DNA from: Karalla daura
Taxonomy: Eukaryota; Chordata; Actinopteri; Chaetodontiformes; Leiognathidae
Assembly: GCA_029224185.1 (NCBI GenBank)
Contig: CM055201.1
Span: 2,323,418 to 2,387,417, forward strand
Length of the DNA: 64,000 nucleotides
Direction of reading: 5' to 3'
Every line of letters begins with the position of its first letter. The first letter of the stretch is position 1. Shown here piece after piece: positions 31,207-52,460 of this stretch. Under the pieces are notes generated by a model. It ran no database searches, had not been told where the DNA came from, and was given only the letters and a program-made list of their open reading frames with translations. Both the position numbers and the translations under genes were made by a program.

Positions 31207-34200
31207 CCCGACGAGGGCGGTGTCGCCGCTGGGAGCGCGCCGCTGCCTGCAGCGGGGATCATCCCCATCAGCAACAAGACCGACCAGAGGAGCGAGAGTG
31301 GAGGAGTGGAGCAGGCCAGACTCAGCCTGAGCCCGAGCCCCAAGCAGAGAGAGAGGAGCACCAGCAGCTCTGGAGCCGAAGCTCACAGAGCGCACATCAC
31401 AGAGAGACCTCCACTGAGGAACTCGCAGCCCCCTCCCCAGCACAGCAGGCCGGAGCAAGGAGCTCCTGCAGGCTCTGCACCTGCAGCCAGACCTCAAGGA
31501 GTCTCCCAGGTAGGAGCTCCTGCAGGCTTCACACCTCCTGGCAGACCTCAAGGAGCCCCCCAGGTAGCAGCTCCTGGAGGCTCTGCACTTGCAGGCAGGC
31601 CTCAAGGAGTCCCCCAGGTAGGAGCTCCTGCAGGCTTCACACCTCCTGGCAGACCTCAAGGAGCCCAACAGATAGGAGCTTCAGGAGGCTTCACACCTCC
31701 TGGCAGAGCTCCAGGAACAGTCCACCAGGTAGCAGCTCCTGGAGGGTTTACACCTCCTGGGAGACCTCAAGAAGTCCCCCAGGTAGCAGCTCCTGGAGGT
31801 TCTGCACCTCACGGCAGAGCTCCAGGAACAGTCCACCAGGTAGCAGCTCCTGGAGGCTCTGCACCTGCAGGCAGACCTCAAGGAGTCCAACAGACTGGAG
31901 CTCCAGGAGGCTTTGCACCTCCCAGCAGAGCTCCAGGAACATTCCAACAGGTAGCAGCTCCTGGAGGCTTTACACCTCCTGGCAGACCTCAAGGAATCCC
32001 CCAGGCAGGATCTCCTGGAAGCTCTACACCTCCTATCAGAGCTCCAGGAGTCCAACAGGTAGGAGCTCCTGGAGGCTTTGCACCTCCTGTCAGAGCTCCT
32101 GGAGCAGTCAAACAGGTGCAGCAAAGCAGGGTGGAGCTGGGGGCTCCTGCAGGCTTTACACCTCCTGATCGACATCAAGAAGTCCACCAGCCTAGAGCTC
32201 CTGAAGGCTTCAGACCTCCTGTCAGAGCTCTAGGAGGAATCCATCAGCGGGCCCATGTGCAGCCTGTTGACCAGGAGCCTCCTCTGCCTCAGGCTGTGGC
32301 TCCTGTCCGCAGGTTGAGATATAGACCGAGCTACAAATCTGCCATGTCTTGTGATGAAGACGAGGAAGAGGAGGTGGTTCCAGTGAGGCGAGGTTCAGCT
32401 GGCAGTACATGGGCTCCGAGAGGTCCACTTGGAGACATGAGGACTCCCATGTCAGGCTCCACACCCTGCATCACAGCTCCACCTGCTCCTCCCTCTGTCG
32501 CTTCCTCTTCCTCTTCTTCATCAGAGAGGCCTCTCCCCAAGATTTACATTCAGGATTTGCAAGGGGTAGAGGAACGCCCTTATGGTGCTGGGCCACATGG
32601 ACCTACTGCGGGTGACTGGGCGTCCAGCAGACCACCAGCCCAAGCAGAGGCTGTGACACCTGGTGGAGGTGGACTCTCGGGCCGGAGGGAGGTGCAGCTG
32701 GAGCTGGGACTGGGATCCAGCCACAGGTCACGTCTGTCCTCCAGCCACAGCAGCATCTTCTTCCCCTCGTCTGACCCCGCCGTCTCCGGCAGCGACTGGC
32801 CACCGTCAGGATCCCCCAGAGGATCCAAGTGGAGCAGCATCGAGGATCTGAAGCCGCCGGCAGGTATGGCACCGGCTGGGGATGGCAGTAGATACAAACT
32901 GGACTGCTTTTTATAATGAGCTTCTCTAGACTTCATGACTTCATTAATTTAGATGAGTGAAAAAGGATTACGAATTTACCTCAGTTGGCTTACTATTTTT
33001 TAAGATCTTTTTTAAGTTCTGTCATTTTCCCAGGATATACAAAACACTTGAAGGAAAACCAGACTGAAGAAAAAAAAAAAGAAAGTCATGTTGTCTCTCC
33101 CTCGTCTCTCATCCTCTGTAACCAGGTCGTACTGGTCATGGGCTGCAAATCCAAGGAGCGCTGCAGCACCCCCAGAGGACCTCGTCTGAGTCAATTACCC
33201 TGGTGCCATGGTCTCACTCCACAGGCAACCTGCTGGACGACCAGGAGCCAAAAACCCGGCTGATGCCCAGGCACCTGTCCACAGGTCAGAACTCGGGGCT
33301 GTTGTGATGTTTTAATGAGTGATATAATGTAGAGAACGAGCCGTTTGTCGAGTGTGAGGCCACACCTGTCATCTGAAATCAGATGTGGAAAGGATTATCA
33401 GCAAAGTCATAACAACACTGACAATAACGTCATATTTCTGACAAAGTGCTGTCAGAGGGAGAACAGTTTGAGGATTTGCTGCTTTTCTGTCTTTTATGTC
33501 AGTGCAAACTGTTTGGCTTTGATTGGCTTAATTTTTAACCAAGTGCAGGATGGCATTGGATTAGTATTATCTCTGTATATGTCAGTCTATAAGCAATAGA
33601 CAGACATACTTATAGGTTCTCTGAATGCTCTGATTTCAGTTTCTTAAAGACATTTGACAGATTGACAGTTAATAATGTTTTTCTATGATATTATAAACTC
33701 AAACCCAATATTTATTTTTGTTTCCCTTGATCTTAAAAGTTTTTTTTTTTAATCTGGCATCGATTGTGGCACAGATCAACATTTTCACTGCTTTTCTGTA
33801 TACCACACAACTAAGCGATTTCGTGATGAAGAACATACAGACAAAACGATTCCAGGCGCAGTGATTGGTTGCGGCCCATGTCCAGGATGTTGTTGACGGC
33901 CAGTGTCTGCTGCCTCCTGCAGGTGACCTCCTTGACGTCAGTGAGCGGGTGGAGCGGGGTGAGGGCTCCACCTCCTCCCCACCGCTGCGGCTGCTCCCCG
34001 GGGGGGTGCAGCAGCTCAGCAGACAGTCTCGGAGCAGGATGTGCCGCAGCATGGGGGCCGACCTGGACCAGCTGCTGAGAGAGGAGGCGCGGCTGGGAGG
34101 CGGGGGGAGTGAGGTGGCGCGCCTCAACCGCCTCCACCTGCTGTCCTCCTCCCTCAGCCTGGGCAACAACCTGTCGTCCTCCTCACTGTCATCCTGCTCC

Positions 34201-36378
34201 ACGCCCCCACGCTGCAGCAGCATGGCTGACCTGCTGGAGGGGGCAGAGAAGCCGGAGGGGAGGACCGCCAGGAGGAGCCACCCTGCAGCCCCCACCCATC
34301 AGCATCAGGGGAGCTCCAGTCGCCAGGTCAGACTCCTAAAAGAGCCACGGTGCACTGTGCGGGGTCACTCATAGTGAAGCCTCAGTTCCAGAAAACTTCC
34401 AACAGTGTTCTTGACATCCTCAAAAATCAGACGTTTAATGTTTTTTAAGCTCTGGGAGAGCTTTTATTTCTGATTAGGTGTTTGAGATGCTTGAAAATTG
34501 ATTGGATATAAAATGAAGAAGCCAGACTCAAGGAAAACCTTCTTTTATATTTTGCATGTTTGCCCCTAGCTAAGATAATGTTTAACTAAGATAATGTATA
34601 AGAGGATATCCACAGGGTCTCCAAAAGTATTAAAAGTTGAAAATGATCAATTTTGGGAAAGAGTTGTATGAATCTTTCATCCAAATGGTGTGATTTGTTG
34701 CTTAGGGCTTACTGATGGGCATATATGCATATAATTTGTTCTCAACTTGCACACTTCATGAGGAAGAGGTTGTGAAAGAGTGACAGCCTGACACTGACAC
34801 TCCCCAGCCAATGAATGTGAAACTGTCTTTTTGAGATGAGGGTGACATGATGAGTGTGCTTGGTAGCTGGGTGACATCGATGTGCTCCTGTGCTCAGTCC
34901 CTGGTCCCTCTGGATCCCCGGGAGCATGACTGGCTGGTGAAGGCAGCAGCGGGGGCCTGGCCCGACATCTACTCGCTGTTCAGAGAAGACTCGTCCCTGC
35001 TCAACCGACGTGACTTCATCTCCGGCTTCACCGTGCTGCACTGGATCGCCAAGCACGGCGACCACAGGGTCCTCAACACTTTGTGGTAGGCAGTAAAACC
35101 AGGGCCCACTTGCAAACAGCCCACACCAACGTGATGATGTGGCTGTCACTGAGCATACTGTCATAGGTGGGGCAGGGTGATCACTGGTTAGAGTCCAGGG
35201 GCAACTATTGTTCTTTGCTACGCTTCGTATTCTTTTCATTCCTCTTCCGGCTTGTTTTTGATTCATAACTCATTTTTCACCTTCAAACAACCACTGGCGG
35301 TGTAGTCATACTTTGATGTAGAAACTTCCTTTGAACTTTGAAACGGAGCCTGCTCTAACTGATGCCCCAGTGGCTATGGATATTTTTAAAGTGCTTGTTT
35401 GAAGTATGTGAAAAATATTAACCTCATAACACAGTATGCGGCAGCCTGGCAAATTTCTGCACATGAATTTTCTAGCTTTGTTTCACATCAGTCAACGTCC
35501 ATGTAGTGCGTGATTACTGTTTCTGTCAAAATGATAAATGTTCTGTGCACATTTAATACCCTCTGGTGTTGCAGGAATTAAAAAAAGGGAGAAAATGGCA
35601 TCAACATTGCAAAAACATGCATCAGGGTCAACTGAAGACTCATTCACACCCTGGGTGTGAATGATGTCTGTGTGCGCTGTGATGGATTGGAGGTCTGTCC
35701 AGGGTGCACTAAACTGAAATCCTGATTCTCACCAATCGCAGGCCTCAGGAGAGCACAAAGAAAATGGGCAATTACAAATGCAATTACAAATGTATTTTGC
35801 GATAGTCTTCTATATGGCACAGCCCGAATCAAATGAGGATGTTTACAGAGCGGGTTTATGGCATGAGAAGTAACAGGTGCTGCTCTGGCCGGGTTTGCAG
35901 GTACGGAGTTGAGAAGGCCGGCTTGAGCTTTGACGTCAACGCCAGGTCCATGTGCGGCCAGACGCCTCTCCACATCGCCGCCATCCACGGCCACAAGAAC
36001 ATCCTGCGGCTGCTGGTGGGCAAGTACAGCGCCGACGTGCGTCTGCGGGACACGGCGGGGAAGAGGGCCTGGCAGTACCTGAGCAGCAGCGCTCCGGCGG
36101 ACGTCTTCCAGCTGCTGGGGGAGGGGGCAGGCCGGGCCAGGCTGGGGGGCCAGAGGCCCGAGGACAGCAGGAAGCAGCAGGAGGAGGAGCATCAGCAGCA
36201 GCAGCATCAGCGCAGGCGCCGCCGCCACCACTTCTCCTCAGCCTCCTCAGGCCAGAGGCCCCACAGCGGCGCCAGGGTCAAGAGGTCCACGTCCCTGGCT
36301 GCTTTCCTCAAACACAAGTCGCTGAGGCACATTTACCAGCCACACCAGCCCGACCCCCCCAGGGAAACACTGCACTGA
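30979..36378 (+). CDS. sowahb: Sosondowah ankyrin-repeat protein B
   Basis: Function is poorly known in the family; no enzymatic activity is expected. Coding exons 30979-32863, 33126-33284, 33923-34326, 34898-35085 and 35901-36378 are all phase-compatible and give 1037 residues, against about 790 in human SOWAHB by memory. The order is SOWAH domain (residues about 1-75, ELSQDAVLAFLRS then RNRELFKKFVNSVATVQQ), a long Pro/Gly tandem repeat (about 160-425), a Ser-rich acidic linker, then the ankyrin core starting LVPLDPREHDWLVK and including LHWIAKHGDH and TPLHIAAIHGHKN, followed by KRAWQYL and a basic tail with KRSTSLAAFLKHK. The start at 30979 (GGCATGG) fits the family start; an in-frame ATG at 30883 would add 32 non-conserved residues. 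The neighbouring shroom3 favours the B paralogue. Confidence 0.93.
31459..32249 (+). repeat. sowahb: Coding minisatellite, about 14 units of 54-57 bp
   Basis: In-frame tandem units of 18-19 codons with consensus GAPGGFTPPGRPQGVPQV and the variant APGGSAPAGRAPGTVHQV. About 14 copies can be counted, the last three degenerate. The opposite strand is therefore also open (31668-31018, 32187-31681), which is only a shadow of the repeat. Confidence 0.95.
34898..36120 (+). other. sowahb: Ankyrin repeat pair of sowahb
   Basis: Encoded by exons 34898-35085 and the first half of 35901-36378. FTVLHWIAKHGDH and TPLHIAAIHGHKNILRLL are canonical ankyrin helices. The exon junction falls in the TGG codon between the two repeats. 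Confidence 0.9.
35645..35715. repeat. Fish retroelement tail-like repeat
   Basis: Contains GTGATGGATTGG, then GTCTGTCCAGGGTGCA, resembling the widespread teleost string GGACTGGCGACCTGTCCAGGG. It lies in the last sowahb intron (35086-35900). Confidence 0.45.
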
Positions 36379-38000
36379 TGTAGTCTCTGGGGGTGCCCCC
36401 GGCACCTCCCCGGGTCCACACCGTGTGGACTGGAAATCACAAAACCTCCTGTTGTTCTACTTCTCCCCACTTCCAGCTAGAAGAAGAGAGGAACAATGGT
36501 CGTCATGCTGCCCCAGTCAGGACTCACGGGCTGAAGTCAGTCAGGTGACCAAGCTACACTTCAATGCCGAATGACTCCTTAAGTACATAGTGTCAAAAAC
36601 AAACACGAGAGGCTGAAGCTGCATAACCTCTTGATATGGAAATCCCCTTTAGTCCACTGTTATTACTATTACCCTCCTTTTGCAGGGGCCCAGGTCTGTG
36701 TTTTTTTTTTTTTGGTGATGGACAGATCAGTGGCCTGTTGGGTCTATGAATCCGCAATCCAACAGGCTGTTCTTCTGGCAGGAGATCCACTGCAAGCAGG
36801 CTTGAAGTTACCTGCAGCATTAGGGACGGGTGTGTTCCAGTGATCGGGAGTGACAACATGAGCAATTTGGTGGATATTAGAATATTTGTATGGAACGGGA
36901 CCAACAGGATTTACTGTTTGGCTACAGCGACGGCCATAACCTCTCCCCAAAACTCGGCTCCGTGCGACCGTGGTTCTAGCTCCATGGTTGTCGTGTTTTG
37001 CCATTCATTGCAGGTTACTAGAACCTCCTCGGTCCAAAGTGACCAGTCCTCTGACATGGGTGCCCGTTCACCTGCTCCTCCGGCCCAGGTGAATACACTG
37101 CAGCTACAGGGATCTCTAGTTTCTGCCGCCGAGCTTTCAGTTTCACCGGATATGAATAGCAAATAAAAGATGACATCTCAAAGGCAGCGGCACCTGAGCT
37201 ATGTGGGAGCGGGGCCTGACAGCAGTTATGCAAACGCAGTAGCAGTTTGCTGTACGCTTGGCTGACGTCACTACCAAGGTGGGGGTTTACGAGCTGTGAG
37301 GCAGCTCCAGTTTCACTCTGAAGCGTTGGTATTTGTCCCTGTTTCGAACGTAACTGATATGTATTAATATGTGCATCCCTCATATTTTCAAAATCACGTG
37401 TTTTTCATGTTTGTTTTGCACGGTGAAACCACATTTTGTGCCTCTCTTTCGAACCTCAAGTTGCGATAGGTGGTGGTGGGGGGGGGTGATATAAGAAGTT
37501 AGTCTAACTTGTTATATTTTTTTTTCTTTTTAACCTTACTCTCGTGTTTGTTTGTAACCAGTAATGAACGTATTGTCACTGAAAAGGAGTCGGGCAGGTT
37601 GTCACAGCAGTCAGTCAGGCGGCTGTGAGTGGTGCAGCAGGAGAATGTGGATCAGCGCATTGTAACCAGTCTCTCCTGAGACTCTTGCAACACACAGGCT
37701 TTGGTGTCAGGTGGTTCCAGGATCACTGCAGGATCCAGCTGCATTCAGGTGCTGTGGGCCGTCTCGGACCCCGCTACGCTTTTTAAATCGAGGTTTTTTT
37801 ATTTAATCAAGTATGCATGTTTACTGATCATTTGCTGTCTGAAATGAACCGCACTTCGGTGTCCTATCGTAGAGATGTACAGTATTTTACACAAAACTGG
37901 TTTATGCAATGAGTCTTGAACATCTTTCATAGCCGGTGAGGCAGCGTGTATTTGTTTCTGTCAATATAAAGTCCTAATCTGTCTTCAAATGGCAGAGGGT
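36379..38000 (+). other. sowahb: Putative sowahb 3'UTR
   Basis: Non-coding sequence after the TGA at 36376. AATAAA occurs at 37162-37167 and an AATATAAAG variant near 37963. Which one is used cannot be told from sequence. Confidence 0.4.
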
Positions 38001-39520
38001 CGCTCTCAGTCTTTTTAATATGATACCTTGTGATTCCGGTTCAAATGTGAGAAATCACAAAATGTTACAAAATTACATGGAACAAATAGTCGGTAAACTA
38101 AATTTGCTCTTGTGTGTACTTTTCACATGTTCTCTGTTGTCCTTTCTATCGCCTGATTCAAAGTCACAAAAAGTTTGTTTGTTTTTTTTTTTAAACGCGA
38201 TGTTGTCGCCTAGATGGCAGTCATCACTTTGTCATCCACCGCCCCCAACGTTGATTCCTAGCACACAACTACAGTTACTTATGTGCACTTGAATTTTGTG
38301 AGTCAGATGTGTATTCTTAAAATGGTGAGGAGCAGAAGCCTGGGGGCTGGATGGACCTGTTCTTTGGACTGTGTGCACAGTAATGCTCAACTCACTGCCA
38401 CACATCTGGCTCCAGTGCTGTCTCCTTAACCCCAGAACACTAACGTTAAAATGAGCAACACCATCAATAACGTCAGGTATATTTTACCCGATATAATGCA
38501 CCGGATCAGTTTATGTAGAAGTATAACACAGTCCCAATAAACAATATCGCATAAAATAAGAAAAAAACCATGGGAGACCCTTCAAAAAGGCAGCAAAATT
38601 ACTGAAAAAATCGGGTCATTCTTAACGGGAAATTTCCAAACAAAAAAAACAAACAATGGAGCTGGTAACTTGTTCTTCGGTCCACACGTTCCTGGGACAT
38701 GTGAGCCTCGTCATGTGAGCACAGTCTTCCTGCATCACTGGCCAATTGCGCACCAACGCCAGATTCCGCCCGTAAAGCCCGACATTAGTGTCGCAGGGTT
38801 AACCCTGCCTCGCACGGTACAGCCACATGCTCAGTCAGTGGAGAAACGGCCGCAAGCTGCCAGAACTGGTTTTAGACCGGGACAGGGTGGCCTGTGGTGT
38901 TTTTCAAGCTTTGTGAGACTCGTCACTGGCATACCAGATGATCAACTCTCCTGGCATGACGAATAAGAAGGTAATGCAGGAATGAAGCAGTCCTGGCAAT
39001 GATCCAACAAGCCACGCTCTTGTGAAAAAAAGGAAACAAGGGGAATTCTGAAGCTGAGAAAAGCGGCAAGACTTACGATGAGATGAACTCATATTGTGGA
39101 CAATGAGTGAAATACTGCTCACCTAGTAGCAGACCAGATGAGACCCTCAACGAGAGGAGACTGACGGAAGGAAGGAGTCACGGATTACATACTCCGAAGT
39201 GAGATCGGGTAATCTGGCGGAGAACACCATTTCACATTGTGCGCCTGATGCTTTGGGGAAATCCAAACCCGACTCTGTCTCCGTAGCCCAGCGCACGCCT
39301 TCTCGCTCGCTCTCTCTCTCTGCTGGGTTGACCTTTATTCCTCGTCCATTCATTTCCTCTGGACCACTTCTTTCTTCACGCGCAGTCCGCCCACCGATGT
39401 GAGAACCACACCGGGACGTCTCAGTCATGTCAGCTGAACAGACAGACTGGGACGTGAACGGTTTGGTAATGGTATGGTATGGTACGGTAATAAGACGAGG
39501 ACAACGAGGTTCAGTTTTCA
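38001..39520. other. Intergenic between sowahb and ccni, no gene seen
   Basis: Scattered frames under 130 codons without family features. No septin-like exon was found. Mammals have SEPTIN11 at this position. Confidence 0.5.
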
Positions 39521-39525
39521 TACTG

Positions 39526-41101
39526 TTTATTCATTGGTGCCGCGGTGCATTCAGGGCCCAGGGGCAGCCGCCGGTAGCGCCCACAGCCGGGTCGACAGAG
39601 CTTTTTGCAGGAACAAAAATGTTTTTGTTTTTTTGTTGTTTTTTTTTTTTTACAGAACTTCAAGAGGTAAAACAGAGCGCGCTGTTTTAAGTTTTCTTTT
39701 CTTTTCTATTTTTTAAACGTCAATGTCAAAGATTGTCACTAGCTCATCTCAAAAGCCACGAATTTAGTCTAACTCGAGTCTAGCTCGAGGCTGTTCTTGT
39801 CACGTGTGAATATATGAAACTACAACTTAAATTCTCTCCCACCACAAAACTACATGCAGTCTGGTTGAAGTCCCGGAGGCCTGTTCTGCACAGGAGGACA
39901 AACAAGGTTAGGCTGGACGCGAGGCTCGGTTTCCATCACGCCCTGAACTCCATCCGCTGTCCAAGCAGCAACTCCTGGCGACTAACACTTCTTAAGGTTT
40001 CAGCGAGCCTCTGAAGTAACAGGAAAGCATTGTGTCAGCCGGTTAGTTTTAACTAATGACTTGTTGACCGTTTTCAGGATGGACTCGGGCTCCAGAGCAA
40101 ACGGTGCGATGCTCGGTCGACAGCCGAGGCGTCGGCCGGAGGGAAGCCAGATTGGAGCAGCTTCAGCACTCGCCTTCGCGCGGGTTAGTGGGTCAAACGG
40201 CCTGGGGAAACTCTCATTCACTCAAGCTTCACGACAAGCTGGGGGGCGAAGGTGAAAAAACGAAGGGATTCGTGGGAGGGAAGTTTCTACTAGCACCTCG
40301 CTAACGCTCAAATTGCATTTCAAAGAGAAAGAAAACTGGGGCAAGGATAATCACTCTTATGAGGAACACTCATACATTCCGATTTAGACTCCACGGAGAA
40401 GTAATAAATAGAGATAAACATGCAGAGTGAGGAAAGGGACGAGGGCAGGAAGAAAACATAAATATGTTAAAGGGCAGAAAAGATTTGGAAACAACATATA
40501 TAAGTTGACAAACAATAGAAGAGCGAGACACCAGGGTAGAGAAGTCAATTCTAGGATAGTTTTTTTTTGACAGTAACTTTTCATTCATAGTTTGTTTTTG
40601 TTTTTTTTAGACCTTTTGTAATACTGTATTTGTCGTCCAACAAATAGAATCAATAAGATAGTAGTAGCAGCAGCAAGTTTTTTAGTTTTTGAATGTTTTA
40701 GATTTTTTTGGGCTCTGTTTCCCGGCTGCGGGGAGTGAAGGCTGCTGGCCCGAGGACCGCTGAATAAAGCCGGGTCACACCGTGGGGGGGGGGGGGGGGC
40801 GTTGCACAGAATCTAAACACCCCACGCTGGCACCGACTCCGTCCTGACTCGCGTCAGCACTTTCTCCTCTCCTCGCTGTACGCGCCCCTGGCAGCTCTGA
40901 TGGGCCACGCGTCCCGGGGAGCTGCCTTCGTATTGCTCAGTTATGCAAATGGGGACAATGGATGCACGGGTGGGAGAGGGAGGCGCCCATCAGCGCTGCC
41001 GCAGGTGCCGATTCGAAGCCCTTGGTAGGATACGGTGCCGGCAGGACGGGGTCGGTGTGCAGGGGGGGGGGGGGGGGGGGGCTTCGGGTCCCGGTTGGTC
41101 T
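39526..41101 (-). other. ccni: Putative ccni 3'UTR
   Basis: TTTATT at 39526-39531 reads AATAAA on the minus strand, giving a 3'UTR of about 1.57 kb from the stop codon at 41104-41102. It contains C/G homopolymer runs (40786-40799, 41062-41080). Confidence 0.5.
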
Positions 41102-49227
<8,126 letters not shown>

Positions 49228-50582
49228 TCTTTCTTGCCCTGGTTAAGCCTACCTCCCCACTGGATACAGATACCTGCAACAGGAAAGAGCACATCATAGA
49301 CTCATTATGAGATCCATCACAAACATCATGACAACAATGAACATCAACTTGTCCAGTAAACACCGTTCAGTAGGCCAGGTTCATAATGCTGTCACAATCC
49401 ATTATTTTCAATCAATAAATGTGCACCATGCGAGCAGCCTTACTGATGACGTGCTTGGTCATTTTAAATATTTTTGCATGTGGCATCATTATACCACATT
49501 ATCAGGACCAGTATTTGCTTTACGCAATGGTACAATGACCTGAGACACACCTCCAGGCTATTTGACCAAGGACACTGATAATCATCAGTGTAAACTTATA
49601 TGTAACATTTCAACATGAGTATACAGATTTTGTTTTTTTTTAGCTGATTTTAGTGTAGACTGGCAGCCTACTTTTACTTCACATCACAGGATGCATTTGT
49701 TGACATACTGTTGACAGATTTTTGTAGGACTGGACAAGAAAGATCACTTAATCAGTAACTATAGCGAAACATCAAACACAAATTGAGAAAATGAGCGAGA
49801 ATGATTCTGCCAATTTTAGAGGAGAACTGATATGAGCATGTATAGAATTAGATGTTCTGGGTATGAACACCATACATTGGAGAAAACAAACTAAAACTGT
49901 TACAAATAGCCAATACAGTAACGCACAAAGATAGCAGCAGCTGGATGAATGTATCAGTATGGTTTGCTAGGTGATCGGCTGTCAAAAGTGGAGATGCTGC
50001 AGATAGCATCAGATCAGTCAACTGTTTCCTTCCAGTTCACACAGACCCCAGACGGACTGCATAACACTTTATTTACAAACAACAACAACAACAACCTTTG
50101 TACCCCTTACAACTGCCTTATTTAATATGCAGTTACATAACAGCCGACCGGCCAAACACGTCCTACAACACGGCGCAGTATTTTAAGAGGAAGCCTACAG
50201 TGTTGATGGGGGACAAAGACCTGCAGATAGTGAGGCCGTGTCTGAAGAGGCTGTGTATGTCCGGAGGGTTATGGAAACAGTCTATGTGTGGGAACCACCG
50301 GGCCTCCCCTCCTCTCTCGGCAGGTGCATTACAAAGTGTCTCGGTCCGTCCTCACTCAGGATGCGACTATTCTCTGGGAGGAGGCTGACGTAACAACGGC
50401 CACAAACTAATGCGTGTCTTGACAAGCGACCAGAGAGCTCTGGACACCGCTGAGTAGGCGTGGATAGAGTGGCGTAAAGGGAGCTCGAGGGCTTTTCCGT
50501 CGGTCACTGGGCCGTGGTATGAGCTAAGGCCCTTTAAATGGCTTACTCGGATCCGGGAAGTAGTCGCAGCCCGCAGCCTTAC

Positions 50583-50695
50583 CTCCCCTGCGAAGCGGAG
50601 AAACCCACAGTAGGATTTCATCCGGCCCACTCGGTTCAAGGAGAAATGAAGGGGTGAAGTCGGGGACCCGGCCTTCGCTCTAGTCGTCCATCTTG
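50583..50695 (-). promoter_or_regulatory. ccni: Putative ccni first (non-coding) exon and core promoter
   Basis: On the minus strand GGGGAG|GTAAGG at 50583/50582 is a strong donor that can join to the 5'UTR acceptor at 49273. GC content rises here. The sequence CCAAGATGGAC near 50690 resembles a YY1-type initiator and also opens a three-codon upstream frame (ATG GAC GAC TAG). The exact start site is unknown. Confidence 0.45.
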
Positions 50696-50699
50696 GCTT

Positions 50700-52440
50700 C
50701 CATGGTGTTTGGCGTTAGGGGGAAAAGGGGTTGCCGTAGAAAATGTATAAAAGTAAAAGAACGGAATAGACAGATGTCTACTTCCGAGGAAGGGACCGGG
50801 GGAAGAGGGAGGGACGGCAGGCTCCGCCCCCGTCCAGGCACCGCTGCACGGAGGCCACGGAGTCTGGAACTACTGGCACCACGAACCCAGTATTTAGGGG
50901 GAAAAAAGCACTAAACTAAACAAAAACAACTTCCCACACTGATACAGTTCCACATGTTTTATTGCAATACACAGAAATTTTCGTATATATTTTCTATCTA
51001 GATAATAGTGTACACTGAATAATAATTCATATAGATGATAAATATTTATGTTTATAGAAAATAATGTATAGATAATAAGTGAGTAAGTAACAATAAGTTA
51101 TAAGTATGTATATAATAAATGATAGACTTTCTTAAGCGTACCTTAAACATACATATTTTTCTTATATATTTCTTAAATTCCAGTCACAGTAATATTTCAC
51201 TGCCAGTGTCTTGTAGATTTGCATGTGATTTATAATGAAAATATTTCATTTGAATCTTCTCAAATGCTGAGGTCTATTTTTTTTTGGAAACTGAATACAT
51301 TTTATGGATGTCTTTTGAGCCTTTTACAGAGATCAGAATGCGATTTATTGTTAGGCTGTTTTATTTATCCATCTATGACCCACAGCATTAGTAGTTTCCT
51401 TAAAGGTACAATTATTTGTACTTGTGCTAAACTAAAACAAGTCACTTGTACCATGTGTGTATGCACAGTATTTGTGCTGAGTAAGCAGGTCCCCAGGCTA
51501 ACCTCGGCCAGAGGGAGCAGCATCTTCACAGTAACCGTCTCCTGCTGCACCATTAGAGTGAGATGATTAAATCTCACAGAATTCATCTCATCATTCACAC
51601 AGCAGAGACCATGACACAAGCAAAGAGTTTTGTCAGTTTGTTCTTTTTATGTCACTTAATGGCGGGGCTGGGCTCTCCAGCTGGAAGACGCCTCCATCAC
51701 AGATTAGAATAAATCCTCACCATGACCAGCATCCTTTGTCGCTGCCTTAGGCGCAGGTGTCTACTTGTGTTTTCGTGGCAGCTGGACCACCTGGCTGCTG
51801 CAAGGCTGTTAGTAGTGAAGGTGAATGTTAGTACATGTGATCCACAGAAAAACAACGTTATAAAGACTTTTCACCGTCACCACTTTCATTTGTCATGGAG
51901 ATGGGTTGTGCTTTTCCATCAAATCTTCCTCAATATATAAATATAACCTAATAATAACGTATATCAGTAACAACATGTGCATTGTGTCTAAATGCATTTG
52001 CAAATCCACACATCCAGAAAAAAAATTCTCAGTCATATTCATACATGACTGAGGTAAATAAACAAAGGTTTATAGTGTAGTTTTGAGTGTCTATCTATCC
52101 ATCCATCCATCCATCCATCTATCCATTACCTGTCTGGGCAATGACTTTGCAAGATGACAAGCTGATGGTTCATTTTCGATTGTGATTTTAAGCATCATCA
52201 CGGATGAGACCCACCCCCACTCCAGCAGCTATTGCTTGAATAATACTCATGAAGAAACGATAACAATTGAGCTGTTGTGTCAGTGTTACGTTTACCATTT
52301 ATTCGATGTGGGTTTGCATTACAACAAAAGTCACATTGCGAACAGTCTTCACTCTTCACAGATCTTACCTCTGACATTCCTGGTTGAAGAGTTAAGCCCA
52401 TCAATAAGTCAAAGACACTACGTCATGCTAATGTAGCGTT
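50700..52440. other. Spacer between divergent ccni and ccng2 promoters
   Basis: AT-rich in the middle (50930-52100), with a (CCAT/CTAT)n run at 52091-52126. No gene was found. Confidence 0.5.
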
Positions 52441-52460
52441 GGACCCTTTAAGGCCTTGGG

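Noticed and set aside
31018..32187. Minus-strand open frames with Arg/Cys/Ser repeats
   Set aside because: Antisense shadow of the sowahb coding minisatellite.
31459..32249. CRISPR-like array
   Set aside because: Units are contiguous, coding and without unique spacers, in a vertebrate gene.
36379..41101. Search for septin11 exons
   Set aside because: No P-loop or other septin motif was found in any frame between sowahb and ccni.
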